Of a DNA stretch of 64,000 nt, positions 1-8,747 are shown one piece after another. This stretch comes from Candidatus Accumulibacter sp. 66-26 (GTDB lineage Bacteria > Pseudomonadota > Gammaproteobacteria > Burkholderiales > Rhodocyclaceae): positions 121,595 to 185,594 of the forward strand of contig MKUH01000008.1 of assembly GCA_001897745.1 (NCBI GenBank), read 5' to 3'. Position numbers and translations under genes: made by a program. The notes beneath the pieces are model-generated. The model made no database searches, was not told where the DNA came from, and saw only the letters and a program-made list of their open reading frames with translations. The stretch's first letter is position 1. The number at the start of each line of letters is the position of its first letter.

Positions 1-324
1 CGCGGCCTCAAGGCGATCGTCGCCGGCGCCGGCGGCGCCGCCCACCTGCCGGGCATGCTTGCGGCCAAGACCATCGTCCCTGTGCTCGGCGTGCCGGTGC
101 AGTCGAAGGCGCTGTCCGGCCAGGATTCGCTGCTCTCCATCGTGCAGATGCCGAAGGGCATCCCGGTCGCCACCTTCGCCATCGGCGAAGCCGGCGCCGC
201 CAACGCCGCCCTGTTCGCCGTCGCCATGCTGGCCAACGAGGACCAGGAACTCGCCGGCAAGCTCGCCGCCTTCCGCCAGGCTCAGGCCGACAAGGTGCTG
301 GCCATGAAGCTGCCCGAAGTATGA
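1..324 (+). CDS. purE: PurE, N5-carboxyaminoimidazole ribonucleotide mutase (5' truncated by window edge)
   Basis: Converts N5-CAIR to CAIR in de novo purine synthesis, in the cytoplasm. The window opens inside the gene in frame 1, and 107 codons to the TGA at 322-324 are visible, about two thirds of a normal PurE of roughly 160 residues. The conserved glycine-rich stretch [12 protein letters not shown] near the visible start and the [17 protein letters not shown] segment are typical of class I PurE. The next gene is purK, whose product makes the PurE substrate, which supports the call. The start and the N-terminal active-site part lie outside the window. Confidence 0.95.
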   Translation, partial: RGLKAIVAGAGGAAHLPGMLAAKTIVPVLGVPVQSKALSGQDSLLSIVQMPKGIPVATFAIGEAGAANAALFAVAMLANEDQELAGKLAAFRQAQADKVLAMKLPEV

Positions 325-408
325 GGGTGGGCGAAAAATGATGAATTCCCACGTTCTCTTCGCTGCTCGGCCCTCCGCCGGAGCGCGGGCCATCCCCGGA
401 GCGGCCCG

Positions 409-1557
409 ATGAGCGCGATCCTGCCTCCCGCCACGCTTGGCATGCTCGGCGGCGGCCAGCTCGGCCGCTTCTTCGTCGCCGCCGCCCACGAGATGGGCTA
501 CAAGGTCTGGGTGCTCGACCCCGATCCGCACAGCCCGGCCGGCCTCATCGCCGACCGCCATTTGGCAGCGGCCTACGAAGACTTTGCCGCGCTCGACGAA
601 CTGGCGCAGGGCTGCGCGGCGATCACCACCGAGTTCGAGAACGTGCCGGCCGGCACGCTCGACTACCTCGCCAAGTTCGTCCCTGTGCGCCCGTCGGCGG
701 CCGCGGTCAGCGTCTGCCAGAACCGCATCGCCGAAAAGACCTTCCTGCGCGACAACGGCCTGCCGCACGGCGCCTTCGCCGCGATTCACAGCGAGCAGGA
801 TCTGCGCGCGGCGAACGCCGGCCTCTTTCCGGGCATCCTGAAAGTCGCGCGCTTCGGCTACGACGGCAAGGGTCAGGCGGTGGTCGCCGACCGCGACGCG
901 GCGATCGCCGCCTTCCAGAAGTTCGGCGGCGAAACCTGCGTGCTCGAACAGAAGCTGACGCTCGACTACGAAGTGTCGGTCGTCCTGGCGCGCGACGAGA
1001 ACGGCGCCGTGCAGACCTTCCCGGTCGCCGAGAACAGCCACCGCCAGGGCATCCTCGACGTGTCGCTGGCGCCGGCCCGCGCCTCGTCCTGTCTGCGCGA
1101 CAACGCGGCCGAACTGGCCGAGAAGATTGCCGGCCGGCTCGGCTACATCGGCACGCTGGCCGTCGAATTCTTCGTCGTGCGCGGCCAGCTGGTGGTCAAC
1201 GAAATGGCGCCGCGTCCGCACAACAGCGGCCACTACACGGTCGATGCCTGCGTCGCCAGCCAGTACGAGCAGCAGGTGCGCGCGCTGTGCGGTCTGCCGC
1301 TCGGCGCCGCGTGCGCGCATTCGGCGGCGGCCATGGTCAACCTGCTCGGCGATCTCTGGTACGACGGCGAGCACTACCGCGAACCGGACTGGGCGAAGCT
1401 CTACGCCTTCCCCAGCCTGAAGCTGCACCTCTACGCCAAGCACCACGCGCGGCCCGGCCGCAAGATGGGACACTTCACGGTGATCGGCGACGATGCCGCC
1501 GAGGTGCATGCGACGGCGCTCGCCGCGCGCGCCGCCATCGGCATCCGCGACGAATGA
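409..1557 (+). CDS. purK: PurK, 5-(carboxyamino)imidazole ribonucleotide synthase
   Basis: ATP-grasp enzyme that carboxylates AIR with bicarbonate and ATP to give N5-CAIR, the substrate of the upstream PurE. The 382-residue protein has a Rossmann-like N-terminus (GMLGGGQLGRF), a central ATP-grasp region around KVARFGYDGKGQ, and the metal/phosphate-binding NEMAPRPHNSGHYT motif near residues 265-280. Length is slightly above the E. coli protein (about 355). The ATG at 409 has a CCGGAG stretch just upstream. It follows purE by 84 bases and is probably co-transcribed with it. Confidence 0.96.
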   Translation: MSAILPPATLGMLGGGQLGRFFVAAAHEMGYKVWVLDPDPHSPAGLIADRHLAAAYEDFAALDELAQGCAAITTEFENVPAGTLDYLAKFVPVRPSAAAVSVCQNRIAEKTFLRDNGLPHGAFAAIHSEQDLRAANAGLFPGILKVARFGYDGKGQAVVADRDAAIAAFQKFGGETCVLEQKLTLDYEVSVVLARDENGAVQTFPVAENSHRQGILDVSLAPARASSCLRDNAAELAEKIAGRLGYIGTLAVEFFVVRGQLVVNEMAPRPHNSGHYTVDACVASQYEQQVRALCGLPLGAACAHSAAAMVNLLGDLWYDGEHYREPDWAKLYAFPSLKLHLYAKHHARPGRKMGHFTVIGDDAAEVHATALAARAAIGIRDE

Positions 1558-1576
1558 CGCACCGCCGGGCGCCGGA

Positions 1577-2563
1577 ATGACCGAGATCGAACGCGCCGTC
1601 GCGCTGCTCAAGGCCGGCGAGCTGGTCGGCATCCCCACCGAGACCGTCTACGGCCTCGGCGCCGACGCCGCCAACCCGGCCGCCGTCGCCAAAATCTTCG
1701 CCGCCAAGGGGCGCCCGGCCGATCATCCGCTGATCGTGCATATTCCCGGCGCCGGCCATCTCGAGCGCTGGGCGCGCGACATCCCGGCGCTCGCCTGGGA
1801 ACTCGCCGAGGACTTCTGGCCCGGCCCGCTGACCCTGATCCTCAAGCGCGCGCCCGGCGTCCCAGACGCCGTCACCGGCGGCCAGGATACCATCGGCCTG
1901 CGCGTTCCCGGCCATCCGCTCGCCCTCGAACTGCTGCGCGCCTTCGCGGCGGCCGGCGGCAGCGGCGGCATCGCCGCACCGTCGGCCAACCGCTTCGGGC
2001 GCATCAGCCCGACCACCGCCGCGCACGTGCGCGAAGAGCTGGGCGACGCCGTCGCGCTGGTCCTCGACGGCGGCCCCTGCGCGGTCGGCATCGAATCGAC
2101 CATCGTCGACCTCTCGTCGGGTTCGCCGAAGCTGCTGCGCCCCGGCCACATCTCGCCGCAGCGCATCGAGGCGGCGTGCGGCCTGCTGCCGCAAGCGCCG
2201 GACGGCGGCGTGCCGCGCGCCTCGGGCACCCTGGAGGCGCACTACGCGCCGCAGACGCCGATGCGCATGGTCGGTAGCGAACGCCTGCTCGACTTCCTCA
2301 ACGCGCAGCGCCACAGCGGCCGGCGCTGCGGCGTGCTGAGCCACAGCCAGCCGCCGCAGGCCGTGAGCGGCACGCAGCAGCCCTACGTCTGGAAAATGCT
2401 CCCCGCCGCGCCGGACGGCTACGCGCACGAGCTGTACGCCGTCCTGCGCGAACTCGACCACGCCGGCGTCGACCTGATCGTCGTCGAAGCGATCCCCGAC
2501 GCCGCCGACTGGGCGGCCGTCGCCGACCGCCTGCGCCGCGCGGTGCACGGTGCCGGCGCCTGA
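1577..2563 (+). CDS. tsaC: L-threonylcarbamoyladenylate synthase, long Sua5-type
   Basis: Makes threonylcarbamoyl-AMP from threonine, bicarbonate and ATP, the first step of t6A modification at position 37 of ANN-decoding tRNAs. The 328-residue protein has the YrdC-type fold first (GIPTETVYGLG near residue 18, KGRPADHPL, SANRFGRISPT), followed by an extra C-terminal domain of about 120 residues. That makes it Sua5-like rather than short TsaC/RimN-like. The frame is open from 1493, but the ATG at 1577 begins exactly where family members start, so it was chosen. It lies 19 bases after purK and may share its transcript. Confidence 0.93.
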   Translation: MTEIERAVALLKAGELVGIPTETVYGLGADAANPAAVAKIFAAKGRPADHPLIVHIPGAGHLERWARDIPALAWELAEDFWPGPLTLILKRAPGVPDAVTGGQDTIGLRVPGHPLALELLRAFAAAGGSGGIAAPSANRFGRISPTTAAHVREELGDAVALVLDGGPCAVGIESTIVDLSSGSPKLLRPGHISPQRIEAACGLLPQAPDGGVPRASGTLEAHYAPQTPMRMVGSERLLDFLNAQRHSGRRCGVLSHSQPPQAVSGTQQPYVWKMLPAAPDGYAHELYAVLRELDHAGVDLIVVEAIPDAADWAAVADRLRRAVHGAGA

Positions 2564-2604
2564 TTGAAAAGCTGCGGAAAGCGGCATATAATCCGCTCCT
2601 CGTC

Positions 2605-2680
<76 letters not shown>

Positions 2681-2700
2681 CGAATTTGAGTTTGCTTGCA

Positions 2701-2738
2701 GGCCGGATCAGTCACCGCTGATCCGGCCTTTGTTTTTT
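2701..2738 (+). terminator. Rho-independent terminator after tRNA-Ala
   Basis: A perfect 11-bp stem, GGCCGGATCAG paired with CTGATCCGGCC around a six-base loop, is followed by TTTGTTTTTT. It begins 20 bases after the tRNA 3' end and separates the pur/tRNA region from the formate dehydrogenase region. Confidence 0.9.
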
Positions 2739-3034
2739 CGGGCGGGCGCTCTCCGGTCCCTGGGCGTCCTGTCCTTGGCGACGGCTTTCCGCATCGCGCG
2801 TCGCCGCCGGAGGTGCCCGGAGCGAACTGCCGCTCTTGCCCGAGCATCGCCCATCGGCTTCCGCCGGTGATCCGGGCTCGCCGCCGTTCCTGGTCGGGCG
2901 CCCGCATCCCTGGGCGCCGGGTCTCTGCGGAAGCTGGGACATTTTCTACCGCTGCCCGGCGGCGAGGACAAAATGTCGCGTAGCGGGGTGTGCTTTCCTC
3001 CGAAAAAAACTCGTGCATTCAATGGCGAATGCCT
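2739..3034. other. Non-coding upstream region of the formate dehydrogenase operon
   Basis: No credible gene was seen here. Open frames on either strand lack family features and ribosome-binding sites. The only structure noted is the inverted repeat at 2938-2977, described separately as a possible activator site, just ahead of a sigma-54-type promoter. Confidence 0.6.
2938..2977. promoter_or_regulatory. Candidate enhancer-binding site (inverted repeat GACATTTT...AAAATGTC)
   Basis: GACATTTT at 2938-2945 is exactly inverted as AAAATGTC at 2970-2977. The right arm is itself part of the small palindrome GACAAAATGTC. The sites lie about 85-125 bases upstream of the start predicted from the sigma-54 element at 3035-3050, which is where bacterial enhancer-binding proteins usually bind. 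The identity of the regulator is unknown; an FhlA-like protein is only a guess by analogy with E. coli formate-induced genes. Confidence 0.4.
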
Positions 3035-3050
3035 TTGGCGCGAATCTTGC
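3035..3050 (+). promoter_or_regulatory. Sigma-54 (-24/-12) promoter of the fdn operon
   Basis: TTGGC at 3035-3039 and TTGC at 3047-3050 give the -24 GG and -12 GC dinucleotides with exactly ten bases between them, matching the RpoN consensus TGGC-N7-TTGC. Transcription would start near 3062, leaving a leader of about 40 bases before the ATG at 3102, with a GAGGGGGAAG ribosome-binding site. Confidence 0.7.
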
Positions 3051-3101
3051 ATCAGGCGGTGTGCGACATAGGGTCGCGACCTTGTGAGGGGGAAGACAAT
3101 A

Positions 3102-6100
3102 ATGAACGTTACACGGCGTCAGTTCTTCAAGGTCTGCTCCGCCGGGCTGGGAGGGTCGTCCATCGCGCTGATGGGCTTCTCGCCGACTGCAGCCCTGGCG
3201 GAGGTGAGGACCTTCAAGCTCGCCCGTGCCACCGAAACGCGGAATATCTGTCCGTACTGCTCGGTGTCCTGCGGCGTGCTCATCTACTCCACCGGCGATA
3301 AATCGAAGAATTCGCAGGCGGAAATCATTCACATCGAAGGCGATCCGGACAATCCGGTCAACCGCGGGACGCTGTGCCCGAAGGGCGCCGGCCTGCGCGA
3401 CATGGTGCAGAGCGCCAACCGCCTGAAATGGCCGGAAGTGCGCGAAGCAGGCTCCAGCGAATGGAAGAGGATTTCCTGGAACGAAGCCGTCGAGCGCATC
3501 GCCAAGCATATGAAGGCCGACCGCGACGCCAACTTCGTCGCCCGGAACAAGGACGGCGTGACCGTCAATCGCTGGACCAGCACCGCATTTCTCGCATCTT
3601 CGGCAGCACCCAACGAGGCCGGCTACCTGACCGTGAAGACGATTCGCGCGTTGGGGATGACCTCGATCGATACCCAGGCGCGCATTTGACACGCTCCCAC
3701 GGTGGCCAGTCTGGCTCCGAGTTTTGGGCGTGGTTCGATGACCAACCACTGGGTTGACATCAAGAACGCCGATCTGGTTTTCGTTATGGGCGGCAATCCC
3801 GCGGAAGCGCACCCCTGCGGCTTCAAGTGGGTGATCGAAGCGAAGAAGAACCGCAAGGCCAAGCTCGTGGTCGTCGACCCGCGCTTCAACCGCACGGCCT
3901 CGGTTTCCGATTTCTATGCGCCGATCCGTCCAGGCTCCGACATCGCCTTCCTTGGCGGCGTCATCAATTACCTGCTGGCCAACGACAAGATCCATCACGA
4001 CTACGTGAAGGCGTATACCAACGCGTCCTTCCTGATCAACGATGGCTTCAACTTCGACGATGGCATCTTTACCGGGTACAACGACGAGAAGCGCAGTTAC
4101 GACAAGGCCACCTGGAGCTACCAGATGGGCGCCGACGGTTTCGTCAAGGTAGACGAGACCCTGCAGGACCCGCGTTGCGCCTTCCAGTTGCTGAAGACCC
4201 ACTATTCCCGCTATACGCCGGAGATGGTCGCCAAGGTCTGCGGCACGCCGAAGGAAGCTTTCCTGAAGGTCTGCGAGTACATCGCCGAAACGGCTGCGCC
4301 GAACAAGACGATGACCAACCTGTACGCGCTGGGCTGGACCGAGCACTCCGTCGGCTCCCAGAACATCCGCTGCATGGCCATCATTCAGCTGCTGCTCGGC
4401 AACATGGGCATGGCCGGCGGCGGCATCAACGCGCTGCGCGGCCACGCCAACGTCCAGGGCATCACCGACTTCGCGCTGTACGCCCAGAACCTGCCGGGCT
4501 ACCTGGCGGTGCCGAGCGATGCCGAACCCGACCTGAAGACCTTCCTCGAGAAGAAGACGCCGAAGATGCTGCGTCCGGGCCAGATGAACTACGGCCAGCA
4601 CCTCTCGAAGTGGTACGTCAGCCTGCATAAGGCCTGGTGGGGCGACGCCGCGACCAAGGACAACGGCTACGCCTACGACTTCATGCCGAAGCTGGCCGGC
4701 GCCTCCGATGTGCTGTCGATCTTCGACCAGATGTACCAGGGCAAGATCCACGGCTTCCTTTGCCAGGGCTTCAATCCGCTGGCCTCCGTCGCCAACAAGA
4801 AGAAGGTGTCGGATGGCTTGTCCAGGCTGAAGTACATGGTGGTGATGGACCCGCTGGCGACCGATACCTCGGAATTCTGGAAGCCGCACGGCGAGTTCAA
4901 CGACGTCGATCCGGCGGCGATCCAGACGGAAGTCTTCCGCCTGCCGACGACGCTGTTCGCCGAGACTTCCGGCAGCTTCACCAACTCCGGCCGCGTCATC
5001 CAGTGGCGCTGGAAGTCCGCCGACGGTCCGGGCGACGCCAAGGACGACACCGAGATCATGGCCAGCCTGTTCCTGAAGCTCAAGGAAATGTACGCCAAGG
5101 ACGGCGGCGCCTACGCCGAGCCGATCGAGAAGCTGACCTGGGCCTATCGCATCGCCAACAAGCCGTCGCCGGAAGAACTGATGATGGAGTTCAACGGCAA
5201 GGCGCTGGCCGACGTGACCGATCCGAAGGATCCGACCAAGGTGCTGGTCAAGGCCGGCGATCAACTGCCGAGCTTCGCCATGCTGCGCGACGACGGTTCG
5301 ACCACCTGCGGCAACTGGATCTACTGCGGCGTCTGGTCGCCGGCCGGCAACAACTCGGCGCGGCGCGACAACAGCGATCCGTCCGGCCTCGGCCAGACGC
5401 TGAACTGGGGCTTCGCCTGGCCGGTCAACCGGCGCATCCTGTACAACCGCGCGTCGGCCGACCCCGCCGGCAAACCGTGGGATCCGAAGCGGACGGTGAT
5501 GAAGTGGGGCGGCAAGGCCTGGGTCGGCAACGACGTCCCCGACATGCGCCCGGATGCCGCTCCGGAGGAGAACGTCATGCCCTTCATCATGACCGGGGAG
5601 GGCGTCGGCCGCCTGTTCAGCCTCGGCCTGATGAACGAGGGGCCGTTCCCCGAGCACTACGAGCCGTTCGAAAGCCCGCTCGCAGCCAATCCGATGCACC
5701 CGCAGAACCCGAAGGCCCGCGCCAACCCCGCGGCCCGCGTGTACAAGGGCGACATGGAGGCCTTCGGCACGGCCAAGGACTTTCCCTACGTCGGCACCAC
5801 CTACCGCCTGACCGAGCATTTCCACTACTGGACCAAGCAGTCGCAGATCAACGCGATCATGCAGCCGGAACAGTTCGTGGAGATCGGCGAGGAACTGGCG
5901 AAGGAGAAGGGCATCGTCGCCGGCGACCGCGTCAAGGTGCGCTCCAACCGCGGCTTCATCAAGGCCGTGGCGGTGGTCACCAAGCGCATCAAGGCGCTCG
6001 ATGTCGACGGCAGGAAGGTGCACACGATAGGCATCCCGATCCACTACGGGTTCAAGGGGGCGACGAAGCCCGGCTTCATCACCAACACCCTGACGCCCTT

Positions 6101-6167
6101 CGTCGGCGATGCCAACACGCAGACGCCGGAATACAAGGCGTTCCTGGTCAACGTCGAGAAACTTTAA
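3102..6167 (+). CDS. fdnG: Formate dehydrogenase-N/O alpha subunit, selenocysteine-containing (UGA read through at 3687-3689)
   Basis: Catalytic molybdenum (or tungsten) bis-MGD subunit that oxidises formate to CO2 in the periplasm. The reading frame contains a TGA at codon 196. Sequence before it (ending DTQARI) and after it (starting HAPTVASLAP) continues the FdnG family without a frame change, and Sec196 is the position used in E. coli FdnG. Translated through, the protein has 1021 residues, the normal length. A Tat signal with TRRQFFK occupies residues 4-10. A [4Fe-4S] ligand set C50, C53, C57 and C92 follows. The ATG at 3102 follows a GAGGGGG ribosome-binding site. The beta and gamma subunits and the Sec machinery are encoded downstream. 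Confidence 0.96.
3690..3732 (+). promoter_or_regulatory. Bacterial SECIS element in the fdnG mRNA
   Basis: Directly after the UGA, CACGC (3690-3694) can pair with GCGTG (3728-3732). An apical stem GCCA/TGGC (3705-3708 with 3712-3715) presents a GUC loop, close to the E. coli fdnG apical loop. The apical loop lies about 19 bases from the UGA. SelB, encoded at 11647-13536, would bind this hairpin to deliver Sec-tRNA. Confidence 0.75.
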
Positions 6168-6179
6168 GGGAGGGCTGAC

Positions 6180-7082
6180 ATGGCACTGCAATCGCTAGAC
6201 ATCAAGCAGCGCTCCGCGACGACGACGCCCTCGACGCAGGTGCGGCAGACGATCGAGATCGCCAAGCTCATCGACGTGTCCGCCTGCATCGGCTGCAAGG
6301 CGTGCCAAGTGGCGTGCTCGGAGTGGAACGACATCCGCGACGAAGTCGGCAACTGCCACGGCGTCTACGACAACCCGATGGACCTGACGGCCAAGTCGTG
6401 GACGGTGATGCGCTTCACCGAGGTCGAGCAGAACGACAAGCTCGAGTGGCTGATCCGCAAGGACGGCTGCATGCACTGCGCCGACCCCGGCTGCCTGAAG
6501 GCCTGCCCGGCCCCGGGGGCGATCGTCCAGTACAGCAACGGCATCGTCGATTTCCACCAGGAAAACTGCATCGGCTGCGGCTACTGCGTGACCGGCTGTC
6601 CCTTCAACGTTCCGCGCATCTCGAAGGAGGACAGCAAGGCCTACAAGTGCTCGCTGTGCTCCGACCGGGTGGCGGTCAACCAGGCGCCGGCCTGCGTCAA
6701 GGCCTGCCCGACGGGAGCGATCCAGTTCGGCAGCAAGGGCGACATGAAGGACTACGCCGCCAAGCGCGTCGCCGACCTGCAGGAGCGCGGCTACGCACAG
6801 GCCGGCCTGTACGATCCGCAGGGGGTGGGCGGCACGCACGTCATGTACGTGCTGCATCACGCCGACAAGCCCGACCTCTACGCGGGCCTGCCGGCCAATC
6901 CGTCGATCAGCCCGCTGGTCGCGCTCTGGAAGGGCTTCGCCAAGCCGCTCGCCACGCTTGCGTTGGCCGGCGTCGCGCTGGGTAGCCTGTTCCATTACGT
7001 GACCAAGGGGCCGAACGAAGTCTCGAAGGAGACCGAGGACGAAATCGAGCGGGAAGACCGCGAGAAGGAGGACGCACGATGA
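6180..7082 (+). CDS. fdnH: Formate dehydrogenase beta subunit, four-cluster ferredoxin-type electron carrier
   Basis: Passes electrons from the alpha subunit to the cytochrome b subunit. The 300-residue protein carries four cysteine groups of [4Fe-4S] ferredoxin type: [15 protein letters not shown] near residue 37, [27 protein letters not shown], and CSLCSDRV with a partner ACVKACP. A single C-terminal membrane helix ([19 protein letters not shown], about residues 258-276) anchors it, followed by a charged tail. It begins 12 bases after fdnG with a GGGAGGG ribosome-binding site and overlaps the gamma gene by four bases. Length matches E. coli FdnH/FdoH (about 294-300). Confidence 0.96.
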   Translation: MALQSLDIKQRSATTTPSTQVRQTIEIAKLIDVSACIGCKACQVACSEWNDIRDEVGNCHGVYDNPMDLTAKSWTVMRFTEVEQNDKLEWLIRKDGCMHCADPGCLKACPAPGAIVQYSNGIVDFHQENCIGCGYCVTGCPFNVPRISKEDSKAYKCSLCSDRVAVNQAPACVKACPTGAIQFGSKGDMKDYAAKRVADLQERGYAQAGLYDPQGVGGTHVMYVLHHADKPDLYAGLPANPSISPLVALWKGFAKPLATLALAGVALGSLFHYVTKGPNEVSKETEDEIEREDREKEDAR

Positions 7083-7699
7083 TCCGCGATCCGAAAGACC
7101 TGAAGCGCTACGAACCGGCCGAACGGGCCAATCACTGGGTGGTGGGCATCAGCTTCATCCTGCTCGCCCTCTCCGGGCTGGCTTTCTTCCATCCGGCCTT
7201 CTATCCGCTGACGCAGTTGTTCGGCGGCCCGGTGTGGACGCGCATCCTGCATCCCTATCTCGGGGTCCTGATGGCGCTCTCCTTCGCCGCGCTCTCGTTC
7301 CGCTTCTGGCATCTGAACAAGATGACACCGGCGGACAAGGCGTGGCTGGGGCGGGTCGGCGAAATGGTCAGCGGCGACGACCACAACATGCCGGAGCAGG
7401 GCAAGTACAACGGCGGCCAGAAAGTCCTGTTCTGGGCCCTGATCGGCTGCATGTCGCTGATCGCGGTGTCGGGCCTGCTCATCTGGCGCGCGTGGTTCGG
7501 CTTCGACATCACGCTCGTCCGCCTCGGCGCCGTCGTGCATGCCGCCGCCGCCGCCGTGATGATCGGCCTGATCATGGTCCACGTCTACGCCGCGATCTGG
7601 GTCAAGGGCACCATCCGCGCCATGTGGTACGGCACGGTCACCCGCGCCTGGGCCAAGCAGCACCATCGCGGCTGGTATCGCCAGGTCACCGGCAAATAG
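7079..7699 (+). CDS. fdnI: Formate dehydrogenase gamma subunit, cytochrome b556
   Basis: Membrane di-heme cytochrome b that takes electrons from the beta subunit to the quinone pool. The 206-residue protein has four predicted membrane helices. Histidines sit where the family's heme ligands are expected: RANHWV near residue 18, ILHPYLG near 57, and [19 protein letters not shown] near 153-170. The start ATG overlaps the fdnH stop (ATGA). A strong terminator follows at 7722-7758, so fdnGHI can end as a three-gene transcript. Confidence 0.95.
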   Translation: MIRDPKDLKRYEPAERANHWVVGISFILLALSGLAFFHPAFYPLTQLFGGPVWTRILHPYLGVLMALSFAALSFRFWHLNKMTPADKAWLGRVGEMVSGDDHNMPEQGKYNGGQKVLFWALIGCMSLIAVSGLLIWRAWFGFDITLVRLGAVVHAAAAAVMIGLIMVHVYAAIWVKGTIRAMWYGTVTRAWAKQHHRGWYRQVTGK

Positions 7700-7721
7700 C
7701 ACGTCGTTTCACCTTGAGTAC

Positions 7722-7758
7722 CGGGGGGCGGCGGCATCGCGCCGCGCCCCCCGTTTTT
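7722..7758 (+). terminator. Rho-independent terminator between fdnI and fdhE
   Basis: CGGGGGGCG at 7722-7730 pairs with CGCCCCCCG at 7745-7753, with further GC pairing inside, followed by TTTTT. It lies 12 bases before the fdhE ATG, so fdhE and the sel genes probably need either readthrough or their own promoter. Confidence 0.75.
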
Positions 7759-7769
7759 CCGGCATCGAA

Positions 7770-8705
7770 ATGCATACACCGACCACCGAAAAAATCCATT
7801 TCCACCCGCCGAGCGAAGCCGCCGCGCCTGTCCTGGCGCCGCTCGGACACCTCGTCTTCGCCGCCCGCGCCGAGCGCTTCGCCGCGCTGGCTGCCGGACA
7901 CAGCCTCGGCGACTGGCTCGCCTTTCTCGGCCGCCTGACGCGCGCGCAGCACGACGCGCTGCTCGCCCTTCCCGAACTGCCGCTGCCCGACGCCGCCGTC
8001 CTCGCGCAGGCGCGCACGCACGTCATGCCGCCGCTGCCCGCCGCCGCGCTGCCGCGCCCCGCCGCGTGGCGCGCGGTGCTGCGGGAGATCGCCGACGCCC
8101 TCGCCGGGGACGCGCCCGAAAGCACCCGCCGCATCCTCGCGGAACTGCGCGCAGCCCCCGCCGAGCGCCTCGAGAAAATGGCCGGCGAACTGCTCGCCGG
8201 CAACCCGGACCCGCAGGATGTCGCCGCGCTGCCCTTCGTCGCCGCCGCCCTGCAGGTCGTGTGGACCGCGCTGGCCGGTCGGCTCGACGCCGACGCTCTG
8301 GGTGCGCTCGACGCGCCGGGCGTCTGCCCGTGCTGCGGCAGCCTGCCGGTGGCCAGCGTCGTGCGTTTGGGCGCGAGCATCAACAATCTGCGCTATCTGC
8401 ATTGCTCGCTGTGCAATACCGAGTGGAACGTGCCGCGCGCGACCTGCACCGCCTGCGGCACCGACAAGGAGGTCGCCCAGCAGCAGATCGAAGGCGCCGA
8501 CGGCGCCGTGCGCGCGGAAACCTGCGACGGTTGCGGCAGCTATCTGAAGATCGTCTATCAGGAGAAGGACCGGCACGTCGATCCGGTTGCCGACGATCTG
8601 GCGACGCTGGCCCTGGACATGCTCGTCGACGCCGCCGGCTACGGCCGCAGCGGTCCCAACCTGCTGCTCGTCGGCGGCGGAGGCCAGGACGATCTGCCGG
8701 ACTGA
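7770..8705 (+). CDS. fdhE: FdhE, formate dehydrogenase maturation protein
   Basis: Cytoplasmic iron-binding accessory protein needed for activity of membrane formate dehydrogenases. The 311-residue length matches E. coli FdhE (309). The C-terminal half has the family's rubredoxin-like cysteine pairs: CPCCGSLP, CSLCNTEW, CTACGTDKE and CDGCGSYLK. The N-terminal half is helical and less conserved. The ATG at 7770 lies right behind the terminator hairpin and has no strong ribosome-binding site. It precedes selA by 42 bases in the same direction, consistent with a shared maturation operon. Confidence 0.93.
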   Translation: MHTPTTEKIHFHPPSEAAAPVLAPLGHLVFAARAERFAALAAGHSLGDWLAFLGRLTRAQHDALLALPELPLPDAAVLAQARTHVMPPLPAAALPRPAAWRAVLREIADALAGDAPESTRRILAELRAAPAERLEKMAGELLAGNPDPQDVAALPFVAAALQVVWTALAGRLDADALGALDAPGVCPCCGSLPVASVVRLGASINNLRYLHCSLCNTEWNVPRATCTACGTDKEVAQQQIEGADGAVRAETCDGCGSYLKIVYQEKDRHVDPVADDLATLALDMLVDAAGYGRSGPNLLLVGGGGQDDLPD

Positions 8706-8747
8706 TGCCTTCTTTTTTCAACCTTTCTGCCCGGTCCGGGTGAAAGC

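Noticed and set aside
3084..3689. Truncated 201-residue formate dehydrogenase fragment ending at TGA 3687
   Set aside because: The frame continues in homologous sequence right after the TGA, a SECIS-like hairpin follows, and selA, selB and tRNA-Sec are encoded nearby, so it is a Sec codon, not a nonsense mutation or frameshift.
2946..6191. Very long open frame (over 1000 codons) on the minus strand opposite fdnG
   Set aside because: Mirror frame of a GC-rich gene; His/Val/Asp/Gly-rich composition, no domain, no ribosome site. The sense strand carries a clear family protein.
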